Assembly: GCA_963769585.1 (NCBI GenBank)
Contig: CAVYMJ010000006.1
Span: forward strand, 1,054,001-1,118,000
Reading direction: 5' to 3'
DNA from: SSC3 sp963769585
GTDB lineage: Bacteria; Actinomycetota; Actinomycetes; Propionibacteriales; Nocardioidaceae
DNA: 64,000 bases
The notes below the pieces were generated by a model. The model ran no database searches. It worked only from the letters and a program-made list of their open reading frames with translations, and was not told the DNA's origin. The translations under genes were made by a program, and so were the position numbers. Every line of letters begins with the position of its first letter. Within the stretch, counting starts at the first letter, position 1. This document shows positions 48,692 through 58,500 of this stretch, piece after piece.

Positions 48692-50914
48692 TCACCGCGC
48701 TTGAGGCAGCACCACGGTCGAGGACGACTGCTCGACCACGGCAACGAAGGGCGAGGTCATCGCGCGCAGCAGCGCGCCGTACCCGACTCCGAAGGAGAGC
48801 TCGTCACCGACGACGGCACCATGGTCGCCGAGGTCGACCACCAGGTGGTCGCTGCTCGTCCCGAGCACGATGACGCCGTCTGGTGGGACCAGCCCCTCCG
48901 GCTCGACGTCTTGTCGCCCCAGGGCGAGGATGCCCTGCCGGACCAGCCCGCCATTGCGCCGTGCCTGCGGTGCCCCGAAGGCCGTCTGGCCGAGATCACC
49001 CCAAGGCGTCGACGGCTTGGTGCCTACCTCGATCAGCTCCGCCACCAGCGCCACCGCGTCAGTTCGTAGGCCGGGGACCGGGAGCCGGGTCAGCGGGTCG
49101 AGGCCCAGAAGGATGGCCTCGCCGAGACGCAGCTCGTCGACCCGACCAGGGTCGGTGGTGGTCAAGGCCCACCCGAGGTTGGCGGAGTTGCCGCCGGAGA
49201 CCAGCGACAGCGCCGTACCGACCGCCTCCTCGACATCCGCCGCCAGGAGCGAGAGCGCGTGCATCTTGGCGTCGTCCGGCATCACGCCGCTCTGACAGGC
49301 GAGGTTGGTGCCGATACCTGCGAGGCTCAGTCCGGCTAGGCCCTGGACGTCGCGCGCGAGCGGCACCAGGTCGACCGGCAGCACCCCCTCCCGGAGGTCG
49401 CCGAGCTCGACCATGAGCACGACAGCGTGTGTCGTACCCAGGCGAGTTGCGGCCCGGGAGAGGGCCTCGAGCACCGATTTCTCGGTGTTCAAGCTGGTTG
49501 ATGCGTGTCGCACGACAGCGTCGACCTGACTGAGCATGGGGGCGCGAATGAGCGTCCGTGGTGCCACAACGCCGGCGGTCTCGAGGCGTGCCAGGTTCTC
49601 CACGCGCGAGTCACCGAGTCCGGTCGCACCACCGCGGACCATGGCGTCTCCGACGCCTGGCGACCCGAGCGCGGCCTTGGTCACGCCAGTGACCCTGATG
49701 CCCGTACGGCCGAGCTGCTCTACCAACGAGCGGGTGTTGCTCTCGATCGCGTCGAGGTCGACCTCGACGCGGGGTGCGCTCACCGGGTGGTCGAGGGTGC
49801 GCGACTCCCTGAGGGCCGGGAAGGCGTCGAGGACCATGTCGGCGAGCTGGTCGAGCGGGCGGGTGAGCGGGTCGGTCGCGGGGAGGCCGAGGTTGAGCTC
49901 GATCTCGTCGATCGCCCTCCCGATCGCGGCGTCGTCAGCCATGTCCTCGTGGTTGACGGTGATTCCGATGACCCGGGTGTCGGCGAAGCTCTCGATGAGG
50001 GCGACCTCGCTGGCGACACTGGGCATCGGCACCATGGGGAAGTCACCCAGCACGCGTCGTTCCGGGGCGTGCTGGACGATGACGCCCGCGGGTCGGCTGC
50101 CGCGCAGGATGTGGGCCGAGGTCAGGTAGGCCGGGTGGCTCAAGGCGCCCTGTCCCTCGACGACGATGACGTCCGGGTCCTCGCCCTCGAAGGCCGCGAC
50201 GACCTGGGCCTCGACCTCACCGGAGCAGAACTGGGGGACCAGCGCGTCCAGGGCGACGCCGTACTTGCCGCCCTGCATGATCGTGGTCTGCCCCGTGCCG
50301 ACCAGGACCGCCCGGACTCCACGCTCGTTGAGGGCACGGACGAGCAAGGTGGCCGTGGTGCGCTTGCCGACAGCTCCGTCGGTGCCGAGGATGGCGATCC
50401 GCGGGCAGGTCACCTCGAAGATGCGGCCGGAGAAGAGCTTGAGGTCCTTCTTGTCCCGGGGACGCCGTACGTCGGTGATGGTCACCCGGTGTAGGAGCGC
50501 GGCCGCCACGAACTCGGCGTCGTCGTTGAGGAAGTCGTGGAGCCCGTTGATCACGTGCATGCCGCGCGCGATGCCGTCGAGCAGTACCACCCGCTGGGTG
50601 GGGGACAGCAGCCCGTCGGCCGGTGCAAGGCCGCAGATCAGGTAGTCCGGCACGTGGCCGGCATGAGCGACGGCCTCGGCCAGGCTGGCCAGCACCGGGA
50701 TCCCGTTGGGTGCGTTGTCGAGGACGGTTCCGGCGTCAGCGCCGGCGTGCCGGCTGTCGATGACGCTGAGGACGTCGTACTTCTCGGAGTGCCGGACCAG
50801 CCCGTTGGCCGTCTTGCCGTCCTGCTCGCCGAACTGACCCTCGCAGTAGACGATGGCCGAGCTACCGGAGGGGAGGATCGGGGACGTGGTGGGGACAGGT
50901 GATGGAACGGGCAT
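48692..50914 (-). CDS. DUF1611 (DgcN-like) / PLP amino acid racemase fusion
   Basis: 740 residues in two parts. Residues about 1-360 are a DUF1611/DgcN-like domain with a P-loop GTDGAVGKRT near 176-185; DgcN relatives act in D-glutamate N-acetylation. Residues about 375-740 form a fold-III PLP domain of the alanine/ornithine-racemase type, with PRVEVDLDAIESNTR and the PLP Lys in VTGVTKAALGSP near 410, then GDSRVENL. This joins a D-amino-acid-modifying domain to a racemase, suggesting D-amino acid turnover; the substrate is not known. AGAGGAG precedes the ATG but is buried in a perfect hairpin. A stop-free ORF supports a true fusion. Confidence 0.82.
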   Translation of the reverse strand: MPVPSPVPTTSPILPSGSSAIVYCEGQFGEQDGKTANGLVRHSEKYDVLSVIDSRHAGADAGTVLDNAPNGIPVLASLAEAVAHAGHVPDYLICGLAPADGLLSPTQRVVLLDGIARGMHVINGLHDFLNDDAEFVAAALLHRVTITDVRRPRDKKDLKLFSGRIFEVTCPRIAILGTDGAVGKRTTATLLVRALNERGVRAVLVGTGQTTIMQGGKYGVALDALVPQFCSGEVEAQVVAAFEGEDPDVIVVEGQGALSHPAYLTSAHILRGSRPAGVIVQHAPERRVLGDFPMVPMPSVASEVALIESFADTRVIGITVNHEDMADDAAIGRAIDEIELNLGLPATDPLTRPLDQLADMVLDAFPALRESRTLDHPVSAPRVEVDLDAIESNTRSLVEQLGRTGIRVTGVTKAALGSPGVGDAMVRGGATGLGDSRVENLARLETAGVVAPRTLIRAPMLSQVDAVVRHASTSLNTEKSVLEALSRAATRLGTTHAVVLMVELGDLREGVLPVDLVPLARDVQGLAGLSLAGIGTNLACQSGVMPDDAKMHALSLLAADVEEAVGTALSLVSGGNSANLGWALTTTDPGRVDELRLGEAILLGLDPLTRLPVPGLRTDAVALVAELIEVGTKPSTPWGDLGQTAFGAPQARRNGGLVRQGILALGRQDVEPEGLVPPDGVIVLGTSSDHLVVDLGDHGAVVGDELSFGVGYGALLRAMTSPFVAVVEQSSSTVVLPQAR

Positions 50915-50919
50915 TACTG

Positions 50920-50941
50920 CTCCTCTGAAGGCTCAGAGGAG
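50920..50941 (-). promoter_or_regulatory. hairpin that hides the ribosome site of the DUF1611 fusion
   Basis: On the minus strand CTCCTCTGA pairs perfectly with TCAGAGGAG across a 4-nt loop. The second arm contains the AGAGGAG ribosome site and ends 5 nt before the ATG. Two further short hairpins, CGGACC-N3-GGTCCG and CCGGCA-N3-TGCCGG, lie upstream in the leader. Confidence 0.7.
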
Positions 50942-51118
50942 GCGACGGGACGTCACCGGACCGGGGGTCCGACAGAGAACGAGGCGTCTGCACTGAGGGT
51001 CCGGCAGAGTGCCGGAAGGTCTGCAGCCTAACAGCCGGTGCCCCGCAGGCCCGCATCGTGACGGCCGGCGGAGCGAGAGTCGGGCCCCAGGATCATGGAC
51101 CCCACCCACGGGGCGGGG

Positions 51119-51153
51119 GGTCACATTTGGGTGGCCTCTTGCCACCGGTGACC
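51119..51153. other. interrupted stem-loop
   Basis: Outer stem GGTCAC (51119-51124)/GTGACC (51148-51153) and inner stem GGTGGC (51130-51135)/GCCACC (51141-51146) with a CTCTT loop. It lies about 134 bp before the plus-strand membrane gene. Confidence 0.5.
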
Positions 51154-51286
51154 GACCCAGGCTCCCCACCGCGATAAGGCGGAGGTGCACCCCGACGGGA
51201 CCGCAAGCGCGACCCGGGGCAGGGTCCCGGCAAGACGGGACCCCGCGCCCATGCGCCGGGACGCAGTAGACCACGAGAGTCGAACC

Positions 51287-51952
51287 ATGAAACGAAACCG
51301 CACTCTCGTTATCTCCGCGCTCCTCGCCGGCCTCGGTCCCCTCGTGGGCAACGGGCTGTACGCCGCCCAGGGCGTCAACGGTGAGGAGATCCTCGCCGAG
51401 GCCCGTGATGGGCTTCCCGCGATCGCCTACGTCGCGTTCCCACTCGAGCTGATCGGCTTCGCTGCCCTCGCCGTCCTCTTCGCCTGGCTCGTGACCCGCC
51501 TGTTCGAGCGCGCGCCGGTCGCCGCGGTCACCACGGGTATCGCGGGCTCGGCCATGATCGCGGTCAAGGTCGGCTCCGCCGCGCCCTGGATGGTCGTCAA
51601 CTCCATGCCCGACGAACTCGATCCCGTGATGGCGGAGACGCTGATCTCGATGAACGACCAGTCGTTCGTCATCTCGGGTTTCCTGATCTGTCTGGCTTTC
51701 CTGGCCGCTGGGGTCGGGCTGCTCGCCACCGAGTTCCCTCGCTGGCTCTCCTGGTGGGCGACGGTGGCGGGCGGGCTCGGGGTGGTCGCGGGCATGGTCG
51801 GAGTCGTGCGCCCCGACGCCTACGTGCCGATCCCGTTCCTGCTGCTGCTGGTCTGGATGATCGCCGTCGCCATCGCGACGGTCACCCGTCCCGAGAACGG
51901 CGCGCGAGGTCCCGAAAAGCAGCTTCACCACCAGGTCGCTGGCACACAATGA
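51287..51952 (+). CDS. six-helix membrane protein
   Basis: 221 residues with about six membrane helices, for example VISALLAGLGPLVGNGLYAA, FVISGFLICLAFLAAGVGLL and IPFLLLLVWMIAVAIATV. The pattern resembles DUF4386-type membrane proteins, without a firm match. It ends 4 nt before the sensor kinase gene, so it is likely cotranscribed with the two-component pair and may be its accessory protein. The ATG at 51287 fits best; an ATG at 51251 is in frame. Confidence 0.65.
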   Translation: MKRNRTLVISALLAGLGPLVGNGLYAAQGVNGEEILAEARDGLPAIAYVAFPLELIGFAALAVLFAWLVTRLFERAPVAAVTTGIAGSAMIAVKVGSAAPWMVVNSMPDELDPVMAETLISMNDQSFVISGFLICLAFLAAGVGLLATEFPRWLSWWATVAGGLGVVAGMVGVVRPDAYVPIPFLLLLVWMIAVAIATVTRPENGARGPEKQLHHQVAGTQ

Positions 51953-51956
51953 GCCA

Positions 51957-53435
51957 GTGAGTACGACGCGCGGAGCCACAGTCGCCGCCTGGTGGCCGTG
52001 GCTCGCGCTCCCCGCCGTTGCGACGGGTCTGGTCTCCGCTGGTCTGGCGCTGGGCCTCACAGATCCACAGGGCAACTGGATCAAGGGCGAGGCCTGGGTC
52101 AACGTGCCGCTCGCCATCGGGTTCAGCACGGTCGCGGCCGGGATCTGGTCGACTCGCCCGCACCCGGTCGGGCTGCGCCGCCTCGCGGTGCTCTACACAG
52201 TGGTCGGTCTGGGGGCCGCATTGGTACTCCCGACTCATGGCTGGGCTCTCAGCGACGTGGCCGGCGCGCGGTTCGCGGCCTGGCTCTCGAACTGGGTGTG
52301 GTCCCTCGGAGCCGCGCCGCTGCTGGGGATAGGGCTGCTCCTGTATCCCGACGGTCGCCTGCCCGGGCGCCGGTGGTGGCCGGCCGCCGCGATCGGCCTG
52401 ACCGGCATGGCGGCGATGACCGCGTCTGCGGCACTGAAGCCGGGCCGGCTCGATGACCATCCCGCGTTCGACAACTCGGTGGGGCTGGGCAGCCGGGACT
52501 TCTGGGAGGTCGCCGGAAGCGTCGGCTTCGTGCTCCTGCTGCTCGCCGCGGCCATCGGAGTGGCCTCCTTGGTCGTGAAGTTCCGACGAGCTACGGCTGG
52601 CAGCGATGTACGGGGCCAGATCGGCGGCTTCTCGCTCGCAGGCGGCCTGCTGGTCGTCGCCGCCTCACTCCCCGAGACCGACGACGTGAGCACCACCGTG
52701 TTCGGAGTCGCGGCGGTGACTGCGCTGCCCGTAACCGTCGGCGCCGCCGTCGTACGCCATCACCTGCTCGACCAGCGCGCCGACGTCGCGGGCTTGAGCC
52801 GGCGTGTCAAGGACCTGTCGACCTCGCGCCGGCACCTGGTCAACGAGCGAGAGGAGGAGCGGGTGCGGCTGCGACGCGACCTGCACGACGGGCTGGGCCC
52901 CTCACTCGCGGCGATCGGCCTCGGCCTGCGGCAGTTGGAGAAGCAGACCGGCAGTGATGCAGGCGTCGTCCGTGAGCTGGCCGATGAGGTACAGAGGGCC
53001 GTTTCCGAGGTACGCCGCATCTGCGAGGGACTTCGCCCAGAAGCCCTCAACGAGCTCGGCCTCGCAGGTGCGCTCACCGAGTCGATCGAACCCCTCCGGC
53101 GCTTCGGCCCGCGGATCACTCTCGCGGTCGACGACCTTCCGACGCTGACGCCGGCAGTCGAGGTGGCCGCATTCCGGATCGTGATGGAGGCCGTCACGAA
53201 CGCCGTACGCCACGCTGACGCCCAGCACGTGCAGGTCCGTATCGGCTACGACGGTGGCGTGGACCTGGAGGTGACCGACGACGGCCAGGGTCTTGCCCAG
53301 GACCGGGTGCCGGGCGTCGGGCTCCGCGGCATGTCCGAGCGCGCCGACGAGGTGGGCGGCCGACTCACGGTCAGAGCCGGTGCGCCTGTGGGGACCGCTG
53401 TGAACGCCTGGCTTCCGGTGGCAGACCATGACTGA
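51957..53435 (+). CDS. membrane sensor histidine kinase
   Basis: 492 residues. About eight membrane helices fill the first 265 residues, with little periplasmic mass, followed by a HisKA_3 dimerisation helix with phospho-His near 310 in RRDLHDGLGPSLAAIG and a HATPase domain (NAVRHA, DDGQGL, GVGLRGMSER). This suits an intramembrane-sensing NarL-family kinase. GTG start 4 nt after the upstream stop; the downstream regulator start overlaps its end by 8 nt. Confidence 0.88.
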   Translation: MSTTRGATVAAWWPWLALPAVATGLVSAGLALGLTDPQGNWIKGEAWVNVPLAIGFSTVAAGIWSTRPHPVGLRRLAVLYTVVGLGAALVLPTHGWALSDVAGARFAAWLSNWVWSLGAAPLLGIGLLLYPDGRLPGRRWWPAAAIGLTGMAAMTASAALKPGRLDDHPAFDNSVGLGSRDFWEVAGSVGFVLLLLAAAIGVASLVVKFRRATAGSDVRGQIGGFSLAGGLLVVAASLPETDDVSTTVFGVAAVTALPVTVGAAVVRHHLLDQRADVAGLSRRVKDLSTSRRHLVNEREEERVRLRRDLHDGLGPSLAAIGLGLRQLEKQTGSDAGVVRELADEVQRAVSEVRRICEGLRPEALNELGLAGALTESIEPLRRFGPRITLAVDDLPTLTPAVEVAAFRIVMEAVTNAVRHADAQHVQVRIGYDGGVDLEVTDDGQGLAQDRVPGVGLRGMSERADEVGGRLTVRAGAPVGTAVNAWLPVADHD

Positions 53436-54072
53436 GTCCGTTCGCGTGCTGGTGGTCGAGGACCATCCGCTCTACCGGCAGGCGGTCACTTCCCTCATCG
53501 ACGGGATGGACGGGTGGCACGTGATCGGGGCGTACGCCGACGCGGAGACTGCCCTGCCGCACGCCTTGGAGACGGACCTTGTTGTGCTCGACCTCGGGCT
53601 GCCCGGTGTGGACGGTATCGAGGCGACCCGGCTGTTCAAGGAAGCGAACCCGGCGGCTGCGATCCTGGTGCTCACGATGTCGCACGAGATTCCCCTGCTC
53701 ACTGCGGCTGTGCGTGCCGGTGCACAGGGCTATCTGGTCAAGGGCTCGGAGCCGGAGGACATCGAGCGCGCCCTCCGCGCGGTCGCTCGCGGTCAGGTGG
53801 TCTTCGGCGAGCAGGTGGCCGCCGCCGCACTCGCCCAGGCTGGTCGACGGACGACGGTAGCCGCTGACTCGCTGTTCCCGATGCTCACGGGCCGCGAGGT
53901 GGAGGTGCTCGACCTCATCGCCGCAGGCAAGTCCAACGCCCAGATCGCCTCATCGCTGTTCGTGTCACCCAAGACCGCCAAGAACCACGTCTCCAGCATC
54001 CTCGCCAAACTCGGCTGCACACGGCCAGAGGCCGTGGCCCGCGGCCGCGATGCGGGCCTCGGCCGAGCTTGA
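53428..54072 (+). CDS. LuxR-family response regulator
   Basis: 214 residues. Receiver domain with VVEDHPLYRQAVTSL, phospho-Asp near 55 in LVVLDLGLPGVDG and the conserved Lys in YLVKGSEPED; LuxR HTH in LTGREVEVLDLIAAGKSNAQIASSLFVSPKTAKNHVSS (outline). It overlaps the kinase gene by 8 nt and is its obvious partner. The stimulus and regulon are unknown. Confidence 0.93.
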   Translation: MTESVRVLVVEDHPLYRQAVTSLIDGMDGWHVIGAYADAETALPHALETDLVVLDLGLPGVDGIEATRLFKEANPAAAILVLTMSHEIPLLTAAVRAGAQGYLVKGSEPEDIERALRAVARGQVVFGEQVAAAALAQAGRRTTVAADSLFPMLTGREVEVLDLIAAGKSNAQIASSLFVSPKTAKNHVSSILAKLGCTRPEAVARGRDAGLGRA

Positions 54073-54173
54073 GCCGGCTCGATCAGGAGATCCGCCAAGG
54101 AGTGTCGACATTCAAGATCACCTCGCGGAGCTCGGGCGGAGTCCTGCTCAGCCCCTGCCGGTCGGGCGAGTGG

Positions 54174-55538
54174 TTAGCGCCGAGTCTCCAGCCGGGCCAC
54201 TACCAGCGCCCCGACCGCGTCGCCCTGGGCCAAGCCGAAGTCGATGGCCATCGGGTAGTGGATCCCACCGAAGAGCCGTGAGATGGCTGCCTCCTCGGCC
54301 GCCTGGCGGAAGGAGTCGAACTGCCGAGTGCCCCAGTCGGTGATCGTGTTGACGTCGGTGAAGCTGAGGTCTCCCCCCAACAGGTCAGTCAGCACAGTGG
54401 CCGCAGCCGCCGAAGCCACCGAGTGCCCGGAGGTGTACTCGGGGAACGGCGGAGTCGCCACCCAGGTCTCCCAGTTCGGGTCGATGTGATCGTGCACGTA
54501 GTCGACCGGCCGGACCAGGTTGAACCGGTACTTCCAGGTCCAGCAGTTGAGGAACGCATCATGGAGAGCGACCCCGACCCGCGCATAGGCCTCGACCGAG
54601 CGGGTGAGCGAGAGTCCCTGCTGGGTGCACACCTGCCGAGTGATCGCCATCCAGTGACCGGACGGAAGCCCCGAGGTGTGGGGGTTGTCCCGCCAGAACA
54701 TGGCGGTCTGCCTCTGGGCCTGAGTGATCGCAAGGCCAGCCTGGTAGGTGCTGTTGGCCTGCTCCCAGAACGGAGAGCCCTCGCTGGGCGAGTACGAGAC
54801 GGGTGCAACGGGGACTACCTCGTCAGGTCTGGCCATCACCATCGGGCGAATCTCCGACCAGTACGGCCCGATTGCTTCACCGAAGTCCGGAGGGCTCGAT
54901 CGCCACAGCCCTTCCCCCTCGGGTGGGAGGTAGGGGCGGAGCGTGCCTAGGTACCCATCGGTCGACACCCAGGTGACCAAGTCCCGACCAAGGCGTACGC
55001 CGTGTTCGACGGAGGCGCTCACCACGCCAGCCGGCACTCCGGCCCCCCGCCGCGCCCGGACTTGCTCATCGAAGACTCGGTCCAGCGGCCCGCTGAGGTC
55101 GCGTGGGCTTGATCGGAAGAGGTAGTCGGCCAGGGTCCGCACGGCTCCAGCCATCACGCACGGAGGATCGCTGTTGCGCGCCGGTGCCTGCGGCAACGGC
55201 CTGAGGTCGGTCAGCTGGCCGGCCAACGTGCGCAGTGTGCTCGACAAGGGTGCGACCGCCTCGTACATCGCCACCGACAGTGCGCAGTAGATCCGGGCCG
55301 CGTTCGTAGGGGTGCTGCTGCCGCCGTGCCAGACGACGTCGTACATCGCCTGGACCCAGGCGTGAGCCGCCCCGCCGAGGAGCAGGTCGGGATCGCGCGT
55401 CGGATCCGAGGCTGAGGACTGCGGCGACCACGCCGCCGTGGCCAGGCCGAGCCCGCCGGCGACGCCGGCGCCGGCCAGCCCCAAGAAACGGCGCCGGGTC
55501 CAGTCGACCTGCTCTCGTGAGCTGTCGTGTCCGTTCAT
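54174..55538 (-). CDS. vanadium-dependent haloperoxidase-family exported protein
   Basis: 454 residues. A Tat signal (RRRFLGLAGAGVAGG, residues 15-29) is followed by a mostly helical PAP2/vanadium-haloperoxidase domain. The vanadate or phosphate-binding motifs are RFNLVRPVDY, EYTSGHSVASAA and GIHYPMAIDFG. It may be a bromo/chloroperoxidase or a secreted acid phosphatase; the family holds both. Export through Tat agrees with a metal cofactor inserted in the cytoplasm. The ATG would form an ATGA overlap with the repaired end of the upstream repeat gene, implying an original operon. Confidence 0.82.
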   Translation of the reverse strand: MNGHDSSREQVDWTRRRFLGLAGAGVAGGLGLATAAWSPQSSASDPTRDPDLLLGGAAHAWVQAMYDVVWHGGSSTPTNAARIYCALSVAMYEAVAPLSSTLRTLAGQLTDLRPLPQAPARNSDPPCVMAGAVRTLADYLFRSSPRDLSGPLDRVFDEQVRARRGAGVPAGVVSASVEHGVRLGRDLVTWVSTDGYLGTLRPYLPPEGEGLWRSSPPDFGEAIGPYWSEIRPMVMARPDEVVPVAPVSYSPSEGSPFWEQANSTYQAGLAITQAQRQTAMFWRDNPHTSGLPSGHWMAITRQVCTQQGLSLTRSVEAYARVGVALHDAFLNCWTWKYRFNLVRPVDYVHDHIDPNWETWVATPPFPEYTSGHSVASAAAATVLTDLLGGDLSFTDVNTITDWGTRQFDSFRQAAEEAAISRLFGGIHYPMAIDFGLAQGDAVGALVVARLETRR

Positions 55539-58500
55539 GGCTTCACCACCGTGAAGTGCGACCTCCCCATGGAGCTGTCTCCGCATCGGCAGGCAGCTGT
55601 AGTCCTCTACGTCGAAGAACCCGTCGCAGTGCTGGGCGTTGAGCCTGACGATGACCTGGGCGGTGTGGTCACCGGCTCCTAGAGAGCCCGACTCTCGGAA
55701 GCATCGCCGCCATCGGATACGGGGCGAAGTCGGTGAGGTCGTACTCATCGAAGGTGCGATCGACTCGCAGGGCCTCGCTCGGTGAGAAGACGACCGTCCG
55801 CTGCCGCTTCGTCCCCCCGTCGATCACGACCTTGACGGAGGTGACCTTGACGAGGAAGTCCTCGAGCGGCGTCTCCCCTGCGGGCACGAAGCCCGGCGGT
55901 ACGGCGTCAAACGCGGTGTTCATGTACCAGATCCTCAGCGGCCGCCAGGTCGAACCGGCTGTGATGGTCGTGCAAGCTCCGTGCACGAACTGCTCGGGCA
56001 CCCCGAAGAGGACGTTCAGGTCGACACCGAAGCCGTTGTTGCAGTGGCTGCCGAGGGGGTCGATCCTGACGACACCTTGGACCCGGTCGTCGGTGCCCTC
56101 GCGCCGCTCCCACACCGCGGCGACGGCGCCGTCAGGCCCGGACGCCACCGTAGGACGAGCGGTCCGCCAGCTTCCCTGGGTCAACTTCTTCCTGGTCGAC
56201 CACGACCCGGCCTGCATCCGGATCGCCGACAGCACCCACTCGTCGTACCCATCCGACTGACGCCAGACCGCGGTTGCCCTGCCCTCCGGGCCAGCCGCGA
56301 CCTCCGGGTCCTCGGCACTCTGACCGCCCAGAGAGAGGGTCGTCGGCGTCGACCACGTTCCTCCGGGTGTCCACGATGCGGCCTGCACCCGGTCGTTGCT
56401 TCCGTCCCAGCGCGCCCAGACAGCGGTGACTATTCCGTCGGGGCTGAGGCTGACCTTCGGGTCATGAGCATTCCGACCCGACGTAGAGACAGACTCGGGG
56501 ATGGACCATGCGCCGCCTGGCGATCGCAACACGGCCTGGATCCGATCGTTCGCGCCGTCCCACCGTCGCCACACCGCGGCTGCGCGGCCTCCTGCTCCCA
56601 TGGCCAGCTGCGGATCCCAGGCGTCTTCGCCCGCCGGCGAGAGCGATGTCGGCGACGACCAGGACCCCTGCGCCGTGCGGCTGCTCACCTGTACGCGATA
56701 GTGAGTGCCGTCGAATCTGGACCAGGCGGCGACCGCTGACCCGTCCGAGCCCAGCGCCACCTGCGGATCCCAGGCGTCCCCGCCGGCCTTGGAGAGGTTC
56801 ACCGGCGCGGACCAGCGTCCATTGGCGCCCAGAGTGGCCGCCTGGACCCGGGAGCTCGTGCCCTCGGATACACGCCATGCTGCGACAGCGGTGCCTTGCG
56901 CGCTCATGGACACCTGTGCATCCGCAGCGTCGCCCACTGACCTCGACAACGTCACCGGCGCATTCCAGTGCCCGTTTGCCGACCGGGTCGCTGCCTGCAC
57001 CTGATAGTGGGTCCCGTCCCATCGGCGCCACACGCTGACGCCGGCGCCCTTGGGGCCGAGTGCCACCTGTGGGTCCGAGGCGTCGTCGCCCGGGCTCGAC
57101 AGATTCAACGGCGAGGACCAGACCCCGTTCGCAGCTCGGGTCGTCGCCTGCACTCGACCGTTGTCTCTGAGATACCAGACCGCAGTGGCCGTGCCCTTCG
57201 GGCCGACCGCGACGTCAGGGCTCCAAGCGTCCTCTCCTGCGGCGGACAGCGTGGCTGCCGATGGCCAGGTCGGCGGAGGATCGGTGCTGTCGGCTACCAC
57301 ATGGGCGTTGATGTTGGGCACATCCCCGCCTGCCACGGTGACGTCACTCGCTTCGCCGAGGTTGTCGACCCCCGGGTAGAAGAGCGGCTGGAACAGCTCG
57401 AAGAACACGGTGAACCCGACCCGGTAGGTGCCGTCGGGGACGTACAAGACGTAGTCGCCCTGGGGGGTGTTGAACCCGTCGCTGACCCGATCCCAGTCTG
57501 AGGAGCCTGGGTTCCAGCGCCACGCGGTCACCTGGGTCGGCGGTGCTCCTGGCGGGAGGCCGGGCACCGGGTCCGCGGTGATCACGCCGCTGATGCTGTG
57601 GTTCTCCCGGACCACGGCGTCGATGTCCGGAACACCCGCGGTCGGTACGACGACATCGGCGGCAGTGTTGGCACTGTCACCTCCGCCGTAGAAGGCGCGT
57701 TCGTACCTGCGCAGGAAGTGGCTGAACTCGACCCGGTAGGTCCCCTCAGGGACAAACAGGGTGTAGGTCCCATCGGCCAGGGTGGCAGACGACTTGGCAA
57801 TCACCCAGGCCGAAAGGAGGACGTTCCACCGGTACGCCGCGACGAAGACGCCTTCCGCCGCCGCGCCGGTGCCGTCCACCGTGACCGTTCCTGTGATCGC
57901 AGGACCGGACTCCGTATCGCCACTAACGATCGTGGCGCCGATACCGGGTACCTCGGCTCCAGCGACGACGACGTCAGCCGCGAGGTCGAGGGTGCTGACT
58001 CCTGGGTAGTACTGGGTAGCGAACCGACCCTGCCAGGTGCTGAACTCGACCCGGTAGGTGCCGTCCGGCAGGTACAGCGCGTAAGTGCCGTCCGGCCCGG
58101 TCGAGGTGTACTTCACGGCCTCCCAGGGTGTTGGGCCGGGAACCGGCCTCCAGGCCGTGACTGTCACGGCCGGCATGTTCACGCCGTCGACCGTCACCAG
58201 GCCTGTGATCGGGTAGTTGAGCGCCAGTTCGGCGCTGATGCCGGCAACGTCATGTCCGGCGACAACGACGTCGCTCGGCCTGGTCGATGGTGTCGGCACT
58301 GTCGAAGAAGGCAGCTCGGTACGGGCCGTGCGCGTCGGCGAACCCGACACGATAGGTGCCGTCGGGCAGACGCAATGCATAGCTGCCATCGGGCTCGGTC
58401 ACCGTGCTCCTCGTCGACTCCCAGGACGACGGTGGACCGATCGACAGCTGGTACGCCGTCACGTTGATCCCGGCCAGGTTCTGACCGTTGCCTGTGACCG

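Larger units (their letters stand above)
50915..51286. other. intergenic region with leader hairpins
   Basis: 372 bp between the fusion gene (minus) and a membrane-protein gene (plus). It holds the leader hairpins of the fusion gene, a TAGGCT hexamer (51025-51030, minus) and a separate stem at 51119-51153. I see no other gene. Confidence 0.6.
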
